From Faeciplasma sp048393055 (GTDB taxonomy: Bacteria > Bacillota > Clostridia > Oscillospirales > Ruminococcaceae): a stretch of DNA of 64,000 nucleotides. The notes under the pieces are model-generated. The model was not told where the DNA came from, did no database searches, and saw only the letters and a list, made by a program, of their open reading frames with translations. Position 1 is the stretch's first letter, and each line of letters begins with the position of its first letter. This document shows, in pieces, positions 25,293-33,205 of this stretch. The stretch lies in the NCBI GenBank assembly GCA_048393055.1, contig DBFJJS010000010.1:62001-126000 (forward strand), in the 5' to 3' direction. Position numbers and translations under genes: made by a program.

Positions 25293-26243
25293 TCAATTAA
25301 AAAATTTTTTAACAAACCAAACGTCCTCTATCTTAAACTCCCTGCCGGAAAGATAATCCAGCATCCCAAAATTAAAATTTTTCCTAAAGCTGAGCTTATA
25401 TGCGCAAAGCGCCTGCGTTTTCACATTATAGCGGCGGTTAAATTCGTTCTTTCCGTATTTTCCGTCGCCCAAAATATGATGACCTATATAAGCCATATGC
25501 GCTCTTATCTGATGCGTCCTGCCGGTGATAAGCTCTATTTCGCAAAGAGAAAGCTCACCGTTCGTTTTTAATACATGATACCCAGTGACTATGCTTTTGC
25601 TTCCGCTCACCTGATGGTCATAGATATAAACCTTATTTTCAGTCTCGTTTTTCAAAAGATACGCCCTGATAACGGATTCTTTGGGGCTGGGCTCTTTAAG
25701 CACAACGCAAAGATACCGCTTATCAATATGTCTGTCCTTTACAGCCTGATTTAAAAGCCTCAGGCTCTCGGAATTTTTCGCGCATATTACTATGCCCTGA
25801 GTATTTCTATCGAGACGATTGCACAGAGCCGGGGCAAAGCTCGCCTCGTTGTCCGGGTCATATTCTTTTTTATCGTATAAATACTTTTTTATCCGGTTTA
25901 TCAGGGTATCGACAGTATTTTCATTGTCCTCATGAACAACAAGTCCGCATGGCTTATTTACAAGAAGCACATTTTCATCCTCGTACACCACGCTTATGCT
26001 TCCGCTTACCGATAAAAACTCGTTGTCTGCAGTCTCGGAAAAGAACTCGTCGTTTATATACATATCAAGCGTATCGCCCTCGCTGAGTCTTGTCGATACC
26101 TCGCACCGCTTTCCATTAAGCTTTATCCTTTTAAGCCTGATATACTTATACATCAGGCTTTGAGGAAGCCTGGGAAAAGCCTTTTGTATGAATTTATCCA
26201 GTCTTTGACCTGAATCGTTTTTATTAATTACAAAGCTTTTCAT
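25293..26243 (-). CDS. RluA-family pseudouridine synthase with S4 domain
   Basis: 316 residues. An N-terminal S4 RNA-binding domain (RLDKFIQKAFPRLPQSLMYKYIRLKRIKLNGKR, about 12-55) is followed by the synthase domain with the catalytic aspartate in CNRLDRNTQGIVICAKN and the downstream RTHQIRAHMAYIGHHILGDGKYG. It isomerises uridines in 23S rRNA or tRNA; the RluC/RluD subgroup is likely, but the site cannot be assigned. It begins directly after the SDR gene stop codon (26244/26243), implying translational coupling. Confidence 0.9.
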   Translation of the reverse strand: MKSFVINKNDSGQRLDKFIQKAFPRLPQSLMYKYIRLKRIKLNGKRCEVSTRLSEGDTLDMYINDEFFSETADNEFLSVSGSISVVYEDENVLLVNKPCGLVVHEDNENTVDTLINRIKKYLYDKKEYDPDNEASFAPALCNRLDRNTQGIVICAKNSESLRLLNQAVKDRHIDKRYLCVVLKEPSPKESVIRAYLLKNETENKVYIYDHQVSGSKSIVTGYHVLKTNGELSLCEIELITGRTHQIRAHMAYIGHHILGDGKYGKNEFNRRYNVKTQALCAYKLSFRKNFNFGMLDYLSGREFKIEDVWFVKKFFN

Positions 26244-27005
26244 TTATACTTTTGAAAATTTCATCACAAGGCTGTGCGGCAAAATTTTGGCTAGAACACG
26301 ATACAGCTTGTATATTATCCTGTCGGTGTATACGCACCTTCCTTTTTTCGACGCCGAAAGAGCATTTTTTGCAACATGCGAGGCATCGCAGTAAGGAAGA
26401 GTATCAAACGCGTGCGAAACGCCCTTTTCTATCCCCGCCACATCCAAAAACTCCGTCTTCATGGGTCCCGGACATACGCACATACAGTTTATTCCCAGCG
26501 GCTTAAGCTCCTCGCGAAGCCCCTTTGTTAAGCTCATTACATACGCCTTCGTCGACGAATACACGGTAAGCCTCGGATTAGGGACAAACGATGCGATCGA
26601 ACATGTATTTATAATCTGAGCGCCGCGCGACATATGCTTAAGACATACCGAAGCAACGCCGGTAAGCCCGCGGCAGTTTAAATCAATCATTCCGATTTGA
26701 GATTTAGTGTCCTCATCTATAAAATTTCCGATTTTTCCGAACCCGGCGTTATTGATAAGAAGCCTTACGTCTGCGCCGGAGGCGCTGAGTTTTTCCTCAA
26801 GTATGGTATAAGAAGCGTCAAGACTTAAATCCATGCCAATCGGAACGCACTTGGGGTTTTCGTACGTTTTGGAAAGCTTGCGAAGCCGGTCCTCTCTTCT
26901 AGCTATGAGCCAGATTTCGTCAAGTTCGGGATACATTTTTATTATTTCTTTTAAAAATTCAACTCCAAGTCCGCTTGAAGCTCCGGTTATAACTGCTATT
27001 TTCAT
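26244..27005 (-). CDS. Short-chain dehydrogenase/reductase
   Basis: 253 residues, classical SDR. Seen: the NAD(P)-binding TGASSGLG near the N-terminus, NNAGFG, the catalytic serine in NTCSIASFVPNP and YSSTKAYVMSLTKGL with the YxxxK pair, then CPGPMKTEF. The basic residue pattern after the first strand (LIARREDRLRKL) suggests NADP(H). The C-terminal RVLAKILPHSLVMKFSKV is hydrophobic/basic and may touch the membrane, as in DltE/YqjQ-type SDRs. Substrate unknown. First gene of a unit with rluA and TSCPD. Confidence 0.87.
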   Translation of the reverse strand: MKIAVITGASSGLGVEFLKEIIKMYPELDEIWLIARREDRLRKLSKTYENPKCVPIGMDLSLDASYTILEEKLSASGADVRLLINNAGFGKIGNFIDEDTKSQIGMIDLNCRGLTGVASVCLKHMSRGAQIINTCSIASFVPNPRLTVYSSTKAYVMSLTKGLREELKPLGINCMCVCPGPMKTEFLDVAGIEKGVSHAFDTLPYCDASHVAKNALSASKKGRCVYTDRIIYKLYRVLAKILPHSLVMKFSKV

Positions 27006-27040
27006 TTAACCATCCTGCCTCCTCTAAAATCCCGACTATT

Positions 27041-27069
27041 ATATTATATAATCAAAAGTAATTTGTCAA
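27041..27069 (-). promoter_or_regulatory. Promoter of the SDR-rluA-TSCPD group
   Basis: Minus strand: TTGACA, 17-base spacer, TAATAT, with an overlapping TATAAT at 15 bases. It starts 33 bases from the divergent cotH-type promoter. Confidence 0.55.
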
Positions 27070-27101
27070 CGAATTTTAACCTTTTATTAAGCACATTAGC
27101 C

Positions 27102-27130
27102 TTGAAATGCATGTGCCGGTATGATATAAT
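27102..27130 (+). promoter_or_regulatory. Promoter of the CotH-kinase lipoprotein gene
   Basis: TTGAAA, 17-base spacer, perfect TATAAT, leaving a 5' leader of about 105 bases. Confidence 0.65.
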
Positions 27131-27216
27131 GACGAAACCGAATAATTATTATACATTACATTTACAGATATATTAGATATATTTCAGTATGTCATGGCGT
27201 TTTTCAAGGAAAGGAG

Positions 27217-27232
27217 TCCCCTAAGCAGGGGA
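27217..27232 (+). promoter_or_regulatory. Hairpin covering the CotH-gene ribosome-binding site
   Basis: TCCCCT-AAGC-AGGGGA forms a six-bp stem whose 3' arm contains most of the GGGGAGG site used by the start at 27244. A second AAAGGAG lies just upstream of the stem. This could make initiation dependent on unfolding. Confidence 0.4.
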
Positions 27233-27243
27233 GGCAATTTACT

Positions 27244-28944
27244 ATGGAATTTATGAAGAAAATCACAGCGCTGCTATGCACGGCGGCAATAGCATCAACC
27301 TGTCTTTCGTCCTGTGCAAGAATTGAACTCGGAAGCAGCGGTACAGACGGTTCATCCGCGGTCACAACTCCGCCCGCATCCTCTCAGGTAACTACTACAA
27401 CAAGCGATAACGTGCCGCAGTACACAGTATCAAGTCAATCTCAGGGAACCTCACCACAGCAGACGCAAGCTCCAAACGTATCCTCCGGGAAGGTTGTATC
27501 ATCTCATCCGGTAACACTTCAGGAACAGACTACAAACTCTGAAGGCGAAATTATAGACGACTACCGTTCTGACATAGATATGAGCGCAGAAGATCCGGAA
27601 CAACTATATTCAATGTTCGGTCTTTCACGATCTGAAAGGCAGGCGTTCTACAGTGAAATTTCCTCCGAATATGACCTGCCGATAATACATGTTTCCACCG
27701 AGAACGAGCAGGAGGTTCTGTCGAAGGAGGACTACGTAAACTGCCTTGTCGAAATATTTAACTGCGATGACCAATATGTAATGGACGCGACCTCGGCAGG
27801 AATAAGGGTAAGAGGAAATGCCAGCGCGTTTTACGGCGATGTCGATCAGATAAGAGAAAACGGCGCGCCGTACAGAATTAAATTTACGAAAAAGCAGTCC
27901 GTTCTTGGGCTTAACGACAATGCAAAGTGCAAATCGTGGGTGCTGTTAAGGACATATGACGACGGGGTAAGAGATCATCTGGCGTTTAGGCTTGCAAAAG
28001 CAATAAACAATGGTGAATACTACTCATCGGATTCTACATTTGTTCAGCTTTATATTAACGAAAAGTTTATGGGTCTGTATCTTTTGTGCGAGCAGAACCA
28101 GGAAAATCCAAACCGAGTAGCTATCAATGAATGCGACCCCGGCTACACCGGAACTGACATCGGATACCTTGTCGAGCTTGATAACTATTCCTACGACGAG
28201 GAATGGAGGTTTATGCTGAACTACAACAAAGAGAGCATAACCGACGTTTACGGTACAAGCCGTATCCCGAAAACATATTATTACACAGTTAAAAACGATA
28301 TTTATTCGGACGAGCAGCTCAAGTTTATAGAGAGATACTTTGAGGTTGCATACGAAATACCGCTGCGGGCAATTAAATACGGAGAGTTTTACCGCTTGAA
28401 CGATGATTTTACTCTTACCCTTGCTCAGGACGAGTTTGCAAATGCATACGAATGCGTAAGCCAGGTGCTTGATATCGAATCGTTTGTTGACATGTATATA
28501 ACTCATGAAATAGTCAACAATCAGGACGTTGGAGCGGGAAGCTTCTTCTTTGCGGTGGACTTTGGGGATATTTCTCTATATAAAACCCTCACCTGCGTTT
28601 GCCCGTGGGATTTCAGCTGGGCGTATGCCGATTATCACTCCGATTCCGACGGCGGATTGTATGCGGCAAAGTTTAAGGACGATTACTTTGTTGAAAACTG
28701 GGGCGACAGGTCAAATCCGTGGCTTATTCTTCTCTACTCTGCGGATTGGTTCCAAGAGCTTGTCAAGGAAAAATGGGCTGAACGCTACACTTACATTTTA
28801 GGAGCAATAGAGGAAGTAAGAAGCACCGTAAGCACCTACGCAGACGACTTCAATAAGAGCAACAGCAGCCGCTCGTCCCGGGCAAATGCAGTTCTTAACT
28901 GGACCGAGTCAAGAGTTGAATATCTCAACGAGCTTTGGGACTGA
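27244..28944 (+). CDS. CotH-kinase family lipoprotein
   Basis: 566 residues. A lipoprotein signal ends at LSSC (C24). Residues 25-115 are a Thr/Ser/Gln-rich linker. The CotH domain (about 125-500) shows the conserved GIRVRGNASA, PYRIKFTKKQSVLGLNDNAKCKSWVLLRTYDDGVRDHLAFRLA, FVQLYINEKFMGLYLLCEQNQ and the late CPWDFSWAYADY. CotH proteins of spore coats are atypical kinases, but secreted relatives in gut Clostridia (including cellulosome-linked forms) lack a proven substrate. No dockerin is seen. It is a stand-alone transcript with its own promoter and terminator. Confidence 0.85.
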   Translation: MEFMKKITALLCTAAIASTCLSSCARIELGSSGTDGSSAVTTPPASSQVTTTTSDNVPQYTVSSQSQGTSPQQTQAPNVSSGKVVSSHPVTLQEQTTNSEGEIIDDYRSDIDMSAEDPEQLYSMFGLSRSERQAFYSEISSEYDLPIIHVSTENEQEVLSKEDYVNCLVEIFNCDDQYVMDATSAGIRVRGNASAFYGDVDQIRENGAPYRIKFTKKQSVLGLNDNAKCKSWVLLRTYDDGVRDHLAFRLAKAINNGEYYSSDSTFVQLYINEKFMGLYLLCEQNQENPNRVAINECDPGYTGTDIGYLVELDNYSYDEEWRFMLNYNKESITDVYGTSRIPKTYYYTVKNDIYSDEQLKFIERYFEVAYEIPLRAIKYGEFYRLNDDFTLTLAQDEFANAYECVSQVLDIESFVDMYITHEIVNNQDVGAGSFFFAVDFGDISLYKTLTCVCPWDFSWAYADYHSDSDGGLYAAKFKDDYFVENWGDRSNPWLILLYSADWFQELVKEKWAERYTYILGAIEEVRSTVSTYADDFNKSNSSRSSRANAVLNWTESRVEYLNELWD

Positions 28945-28986
28945 TTAACGAGGTCTTCGCATTATAAATTTTAAATACAGCATATC

Positions 28987-29016
28987 AAAAGCGGCGCATT
29001 TGAATGCGCCGCTTTT
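28987..29016 (+). terminator. Terminator of the CotH lipoprotein gene
   Basis: AAAAGCGGCGCATT pairs with ATGCGCCGCTTTT around a three-base loop, 43 bases past the stop codon. Confidence 0.85.
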
Positions 29017-29140
29017 AAATTACCTGGAATTATATCCTGCGCAATTGGTTTTTAATGTTTCTTCCGCTGAAAACAGCAGTATACGCATAAATCCCATCGT
29101 GCCATATTGCAGTTTAGAATACTCAATATAAAATAAACGA
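29017..29140. other. Intergenic stretch with no recognised feature
   Basis: Between the two convergent terminators. I see no open frame with a ribosome-binding site, no promoter and no RNA fold of note. Confidence 0.6.
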
Positions 29141-29177
29141 GGCAAAAGGGCTTGACAAACGTACAAACCCTTTTGCC
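29141..29177 (-). terminator. Terminator of the feo operon
   Basis: Perfect 10-bp stem GGCAAAAGGG / CCCTTTTGCC with a 17-base loop; on the minus strand it is followed by TCGTTTATTTT. About 70 bases past the last feo gene. Confidence 0.7.
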
Positions 29178-29246
29178 GGCAACTCTATTTTGGAGATTAC
29201 ATCAACTCTCGAATAAGTCTTAAATTAATTTTCAGCTCATGTCTTG

Positions 29247-29417
29247 CTACTTTTTATGACATGAACCGCTCATTGGGCAGCAGCTGCAGTTACATCCGCA
29301 GGAGGACTTACCTCTCTTTTTGTTTCTTACCATAACCACAACTACTGCCGCAACAATTGCTGCAAGAACTAACGATACTATTATAGTCCCTATATTTGCA
29401 ATAATCCATTCAAGCAT
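29247..29417 (-). CDS. FeoB-associated Cys-rich membrane protein
   Basis: 56 residues from the ATG at 29417 (AGAGAGGATTTTG upstream). It has one TM helix (about 8-30) followed by a basic patch and a cysteine-rich tail: CGCNCSCCPMSGSCHKK, with six cysteines in 15 residues. This is the small partner often encoded behind feoB in Firmicutes; it is thought to help Fe2+ delivery or handling on the cytoplasmic side. It starts 28 bases after the feoB stop and closes the feo operon. Confidence 0.88.
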   Translation of the reverse strand: MLEWIIANIGTIIVSLVLAAIVAAVVVVMVRNKKRGKSSCGCNCSCCPMSGSCHKK

Positions 29418-29444
29418 TTTCACAAAATCCTCTCTGCGTTGAGG

Positions 29445-31850
29445 TTATTTTACCTTGACTTTAGCCGTAAGCCTTACAGATTCCTTATAAGGCCTTACAA
29501 GCATATAAATCATAATCGCCAAAATCGCTATAGCTGCGATAAGTCCTATAGGATTTATGTTTCCGGTAAACAGTCCTCCAAACTGGTTTATCATAAGAGC
29601 AACCGCATATGCAAAGATACATTGATATGCAATTGCAAACCATGTCCACTTAGCGCTGTTCATCTCGCGCTTAATAGCTCCTATAGCGGCAAAGCATGGC
29701 GCGCAAAGCAGGTTAAATACGAGGAACGAATATCCTGTAACCGCCGTGAACGAACCGGCAATAGAGGCATAAACGTCTCCTGACCCGCCGAAGAGTATTC
29801 CCATAGTACCGACGATATTTTCCTTTGCGACAAGACCTGTAACAGACGCAACCGCCGCCTGCCATGTGCCCCATCCAAGAGGAGCAAATATCCACGCTAT
29901 CGCCTTGCCTATCGAAGCGAGGATCGACAAATCAAGCTCATCCTCGGAAAGCATTCTGAACGCGCCGTCCACAACTCCGAAGTATGATGTGAACCAAACA
30001 ACTATCGTTGAAATAAGTATAATCGTTCCTGCCTTCTTGATAAACGACCAGCCGCGCTCCCACATTGACCTGAGCACATTCATTACTGTCGGCCAATGAT
30101 AAGCAGGAAGCTCCATAACAAACGGAGCAGGCTCTCCCGAGAACATCCTTGTCTTTTTGAGCATAATTCCGGAAACTACGATTGCTGCCATTCCAATGAA
30201 ATATGCGCTTGTAGCAACCCATGCCGAATTTCCGAAAATTGCGCCTGCAACCATTGAAATAAACGGCACCTTTGCGCCGCACGGAATAAACGTAGTTGTC
30301 ATTATGGTCATTCTGCGGTCGCGTTCGTTTTCAATCGTCCTTGAAGCCATAATTCCGGGCACGCCGCAGCCCATTCCAACAAGCATCGGTATAAACGACT
30401 TGCCTGAAAGACCGAATTTGCGGAAAATACGGTCAAGCACAAACGCGATTCTGGACATATAGCCGCACGATTCCAATATAGCCAGCAGCAGGAAGAGCAC
30501 GAGCATCTGCGGAACAAATCCCAGCACGGCTCCGACGCCCGCCACGATTCCGTCAACTATAAGGCCGCTTAACCAGTCGGCAGCATTTATTGCCTCAAGA
30601 CCGCTGCTGACAAGGACAGGTATACCCGGCACCCATACTCCGTAATCAGCAGGGTCTGGTTCCTCACCGTTATACGACTCAAGGGTGCTTACCGCATTGT
30701 TATAGTCGTCCAACGTGGCGGTTTCATATGTAACCTGAAGGGTTTCCTCATCCTCAACAGCATAAGTAAACTCTGATGAAGGTGCTTCACCGTTTTCCGC
30801 TACATAGTCGTCATAACCCTGAACAATAAGTGAAGCCGTTCCGAACTCCTCTGCTACCTCGTTGTACTCGGCGCTTCCTATGCCGAACAGATGCCAGCCG
30901 TCTCCGAACAAACCGTCATTAGCCCAGTCGGTGGCCGCTGTTCCCACTGTTACCATCGAGATATAGTAGACTAAAAACATTACAACTGCGAATATCGGAA
31001 GTCCTAACCATCTGTTTGTCACTATCTTGTCGATTTTATCGGACGTTGTAAGCGCTCCCGCGCTCTTTTTCCTGTAACACGACTTAATAACTGAAGCAAT
31101 ATATGTATATCTTTCGTTTGTAATTATAGATTCCGAATCATCATCCGCCTCAGCCTCTATGGCGCATATTGTCTTCTCGATATCCTCCATGGTTTTGCCG
31201 GCTATGTTCAGTTCAGCAAGCACCTTGTCATCTCTCTCAAAGAGCTTAACTGCATACCATCTCTGGCGATCTACAGGTTTATCTTTAAGCGCGACATCTG
31301 TAATATGTTCGATCGCATTTTCGACATTTTCGGAGAATTTATGTATGCATGCAGCAGCTCCGCTGTTAGCGGCGTTTATCGCCGCCTGAGCAGCTTCCAT
31401 AACTCCCGTGCCCTTAAGAGCTGATATTTCCACTACTTTGCATCCAAACTTTTTTGATAGCTCCTGAGTATCTATCCTGTCTCCGTTCTTTTTCACAACG
31501 TCCATCATGTTGATGGCTATGACAAGCGGTATGCCGAGTTCCGCAAGCTGCGTTGTCAAATAAAGATTTCTCTCAAGGTTTGTTCCGTCTACAATATTAA
31601 GCACTGCGTCCGGGTGCTCTCTGATGAGATAGTTTCTTGCTATTACCTCTTCAATCGTATAGGGAGAAAGCGAATATATACCAGGAAGGTCCGTGATAAT
31701 CACTCCATTATTCTTTTTAAGCTTGCCTTCCTTCTTCTCCACCGTTACGCCCGGCCAGTTTCCTACAAACTGATTGGAACCGGTAAGTACATTGAATAAT
31801 GTCGTTTTGCCGCTGTTGGGATTTCCCGCGAGCGCAATTTTAATACTCAT
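29445..31850 (-). CDS. feoB: Ferrous iron transport protein B
   Basis: 801 residues. Membrane GTP-dependent Fe2+ importer. G domain: G1 GNPNSGKTTLFNVLTG, G2 region NWPGVTVEKKEG, G3 DLPGIYSL, G4 NMMD, G5 SALKG. A guanine-dissociation-inhibitor helical domain follows (to about 275), then the Gate and FeoB_C membrane segments with CGYMSRIAFVLDR and GMGCGVPGIMASR, including the conserved membrane cysteines. An extra loop of about 80 residues (around 318-400, acidic, beginning near GIGSAEYNEVAEEF) lies between the first and second TM segments, longer than the compact form of the family. The start has GAGAGGAAAT upstream. Preceded by two feoA genes and followed by the Cys-rich partner. Confidence 0.96.
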   Translation of the reverse strand: MSIKIALAGNPNSGKTTLFNVLTGSNQFVGNWPGVTVEKKEGKLKKNNGVIITDLPGIYSLSPYTIEEVIARNYLIREHPDAVLNIVDGTNLERNLYLTTQLAELGIPLVIAINMMDVVKKNGDRIDTQELSKKFGCKVVEISALKGTGVMEAAQAAINAANSGAAACIHKFSENVENAIEHITDVALKDKPVDRQRWYAVKLFERDDKVLAELNIAGKTMEDIEKTICAIEAEADDDSESIITNERYTYIASVIKSCYRKKSAGALTTSDKIDKIVTNRWLGLPIFAVVMFLVYYISMVTVGTAATDWANDGLFGDGWHLFGIGSAEYNEVAEEFGTASLIVQGYDDYVAENGEAPSSEFTYAVEDEETLQVTYETATLDDYNNAVSTLESYNGEEPDPADYGVWVPGIPVLVSSGLEAINAADWLSGLIVDGIVAGVGAVLGFVPQMLVLFLLLAILESCGYMSRIAFVLDRIFRKFGLSGKSFIPMLVGMGCGVPGIMASRTIENERDRRMTIMTTTFIPCGAKVPFISMVAGAIFGNSAWVATSAYFIGMAAIVVSGIMLKKTRMFSGEPAPFVMELPAYHWPTVMNVLRSMWERGWSFIKKAGTIILISTIVVWFTSYFGVVDGAFRMLSEDELDLSILASIGKAIAWIFAPLGWGTWQAAVASVTGLVAKENIVGTMGILFGGSGDVYASIAGSFTAVTGYSFLVFNLLCAPCFAAIGAIKREMNSAKWTWFAIAYQCIFAYAVALMINQFGGLFTGNINPIGLIAAIAILAIMIYMLVRPYKESVRLTAKVKVK

Positions 31851-31874
31851 GACTTATTTCCTCTCTTTCTTTGA

Positions 31875-31888
31875 TTAGCAATTGCTAA
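31875..31888. promoter_or_regulatory. Operator-like palindrome before feoB
   Basis: Perfect 14-base palindrome TTAGCAATTGCTAA between the second feoA and feoB. It shares the TTAGC...GCTAA half-sites with the two sites at the feo promoter, as in DtxR/IdeR-type iron boxes. No promoter is clear beside it. Confidence 0.55.
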
Positions 31889-31931
31889 CCTATTGTGCAA
31901 AAATAACATATCAGAAACTGAAGCAAGCCGA

Positions 31932-32153
31932 CTATTCAACTTCAATCATGTCGGCATCTGCTTTTCTCAGTGAAAGCTCATAACCTCTGACAGTTACCTC
32001 GATAGGATCGCCAAGCGGCGCCACCTTTCGCACAACAACCTGAACCCCCTTTGTAAGCCCCATGTCCATAATTCTGCGTTTTACAGCGCCTTCTCCATGA
32101 AGCTTTACAATTCTTGCAGTCTCGCCAATTGACACAGACCTAAGAGTCTTCAT
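31932..32153 (-). CDS. feoA: Ferrous iron transport protein A (second copy)
   Basis: 73 residues with SH3-like FeoA fold: RSVSIGETARIVKLHGEGAVKRRIMDMGLTKGVQVVVRKVAPLGDPIEVTVRGYELSLRKADADMIEVE shows the typical RRxxDMGL and LGDPIEVxxRGxxLxLR motifs. Likely binds the FeoB G domain. AGGAGGG lies eight bases before the start. It follows the first feoA by 24 bases. Confidence 0.93.
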   Translation of the reverse strand: MKTLRSVSIGETARIVKLHGEGAVKRRIMDMGLTKGVQVVVRKVAPLGDPIEVTVRGYELSLRKADADMIEVE

Positions 32154-32177
32154 TACTATACCCTCCTAATTTAATAT

Positions 32178-32390
32178 TCATATCATTATTTTCTGCGCCA
32201 ATTCCCGACTTAAAGCTACGCGAGTATTCTTGACGTTCACAATGATATTTCCGCTGATACTGCTGACAACGCTGACGCTCTCTCCAACCACAAATCCGAG
32301 ATTTTCAAGGTGTTTTTTTACGCTCGGCGTTCCACCTATCCTTTTTATTGTGTTTTGCTCACCGATACCTGCAAAGCAAAGTGGCATCAT
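32178..32390 (-). CDS. Ferrous iron transport protein A (first, divergent copy)
   Basis: 70 residues. FeoA fold again, but more divergent: MPLCFAGIGEQNTIKRIGG, then KKHLENLGFVVGESVSVVSSISGNIIVNVKNTRVALSRELAQKIMI. The start at 32390 is preferred over an ATG six bases earlier because GAGGG then has correct spacing. Paired feoA genes before feoB are frequent in Clostridia. Its leader carries two operator-like palindromes. Confidence 0.9.
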   Translation of the reverse strand: MMPLCFAGIGEQNTIKRIGGTPSVKKHLENLGFVVGESVSVVSSISGNIIVNVKNTRVALSRELAQKIMI

Positions 32391-32413
32391 AATCATCCCT
32401 CATACATTATTGG

Positions 32414-32431
32414 TTAGTTAAGGCTAACTAA
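32414..32431. promoter_or_regulatory. Iron-box-like operator 2 of the feo operon
   Basis: TTAGTTAAGGCTAACTAA, close to the DtxR/IdeR consensus TTAGGTTAGSCTAACCTAA, located in the leader 24 bases before the first feoA. Confidence 0.6.
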
Positions 32432-32446
32432 TAGATTAAAACTTTA

Positions 32447-32462
32447 GTTAGCTCTTGCTAAC
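32447..32462. promoter_or_regulatory. Iron-box-like operator 1 overlapping the feo transcription start
   Basis: Perfect inverted repeat GTTAGC-TCTT-GCTAAC, beginning eight bases after the -10 box on the minus strand, so a bound repressor would cover the start point. Confidence 0.65.
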
Positions 32463-32469
32463 CACATGT

Positions 32470-32498
32470 ATTATAATCTATGTGCGCTCTTTTGTCAA
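32470..32498 (-). promoter_or_regulatory. Promoter of the feo operon
   Basis: Minus strand: perfect TTGACA, 17-base spacer, perfect TATAAT. Such an ideal promoter fits a gene held down by a repressor. Confidence 0.8.
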
Positions 32499-32509
32499 TA
32501 GCTTTTTTA

Positions 32510-32548
32510 AAAAATATATAAAAATGACCTACGTCGATACATAGGTCA
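32510..32548 (-). terminator. Terminator of the prmA-rluA operon
   Basis: Minus strand: TGACCTA and TAGGTCA around a 10-base loop followed by TTTTTATATATTTTTT. The stem overlaps the stop codon of the pseudouridine synthase gene. Confidence 0.8.
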
Positions 32549-33205
32549 AAGATCCGTATTAAATTGCGTCCAAGGAAAGTATGACGGCGGCAAGCTGCAA
32601 ATTTCAACGCGCACACCGGTTTTTGGATGGACAAAGCTAAGCCTGTTCGACCACAGACAAAGCCCTGTGCAATCCGCTAAACCATTAAGCCTTCCGCCAT
32701 ATCTTTTATCCCCGAGAAGAGGAAGACCACGCGAAGCAAACTGAACTCTGATTTGATGAGTTCTGCCCGTGTGAAGTCTTACCATAACAAGAGACAGGCG
32801 TGTTCCTGACAAATCGACGCTTGATATCAACTCGTAGTCGAGCTCAGCCTTTTTTACTCCTCTGCGAGACTTATTCACAACATACGACTTGTTTTTGCTC
32901 CTGTCGTGATACAGATAATCTTCCAGCGTTCCGCTTTTGTTTTTAAGCTTGCCTATCAAAACAGCTAAATATATCTTTTCAAAGCCGCCGTCCGCTATCT
33001 GTGCACAAAGCTTAGCTGCCGGCTCTTTATTCAGAGCATAAACCATTACCCCTCCAGCGTCCCTGTCAAGCCTGTGAACGGGATAAACGCCGCAACCCAG
33101 AATCCGTTTAAGCCAAAGGCACATCTCATGCTCAGATTCCATTCCGAAAGGCTTTTCAACTATACACAGATCAAAGTCCTGATATATTATCTTCGGCAGA
33201 TTCAT
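32546..33205 (-). CDS. RluA-family pseudouridine synthase without S4 domain
   Basis: 219 residues. The catalytic aspartate is in YPVHRLDRDAGGVMVYALN, with the following HTGRTHQIRVQFASRGLPLLGDKRYGG. There is no N-terminal S4 domain, and the size fits the short RluA/RluE-like or YlyB-related groups; the modified RNA site is not predictable. Its ATG overlaps the prmA stop codon by four bases (ATGA), so translation is coupled. Confidence 0.88.
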   Translation of the reverse strand: MNLPKIIYQDFDLCIVEKPFGMESEHEMCLWLKRILGCGVYPVHRLDRDAGGVMVYALNKEPAAKLCAQIADGGFEKIYLAVLIGKLKNKSGTLEDYLYHDRSKNKSYVVNKSRRGVKKAELDYELISSVDLSGTRLSLVMVRLHTGRTHQIRVQFASRGLPLLGDKRYGGRLNGLADCTGLCLWSNRLSFVHPKTGVRVEICSLPPSYFPWTQFNTDL

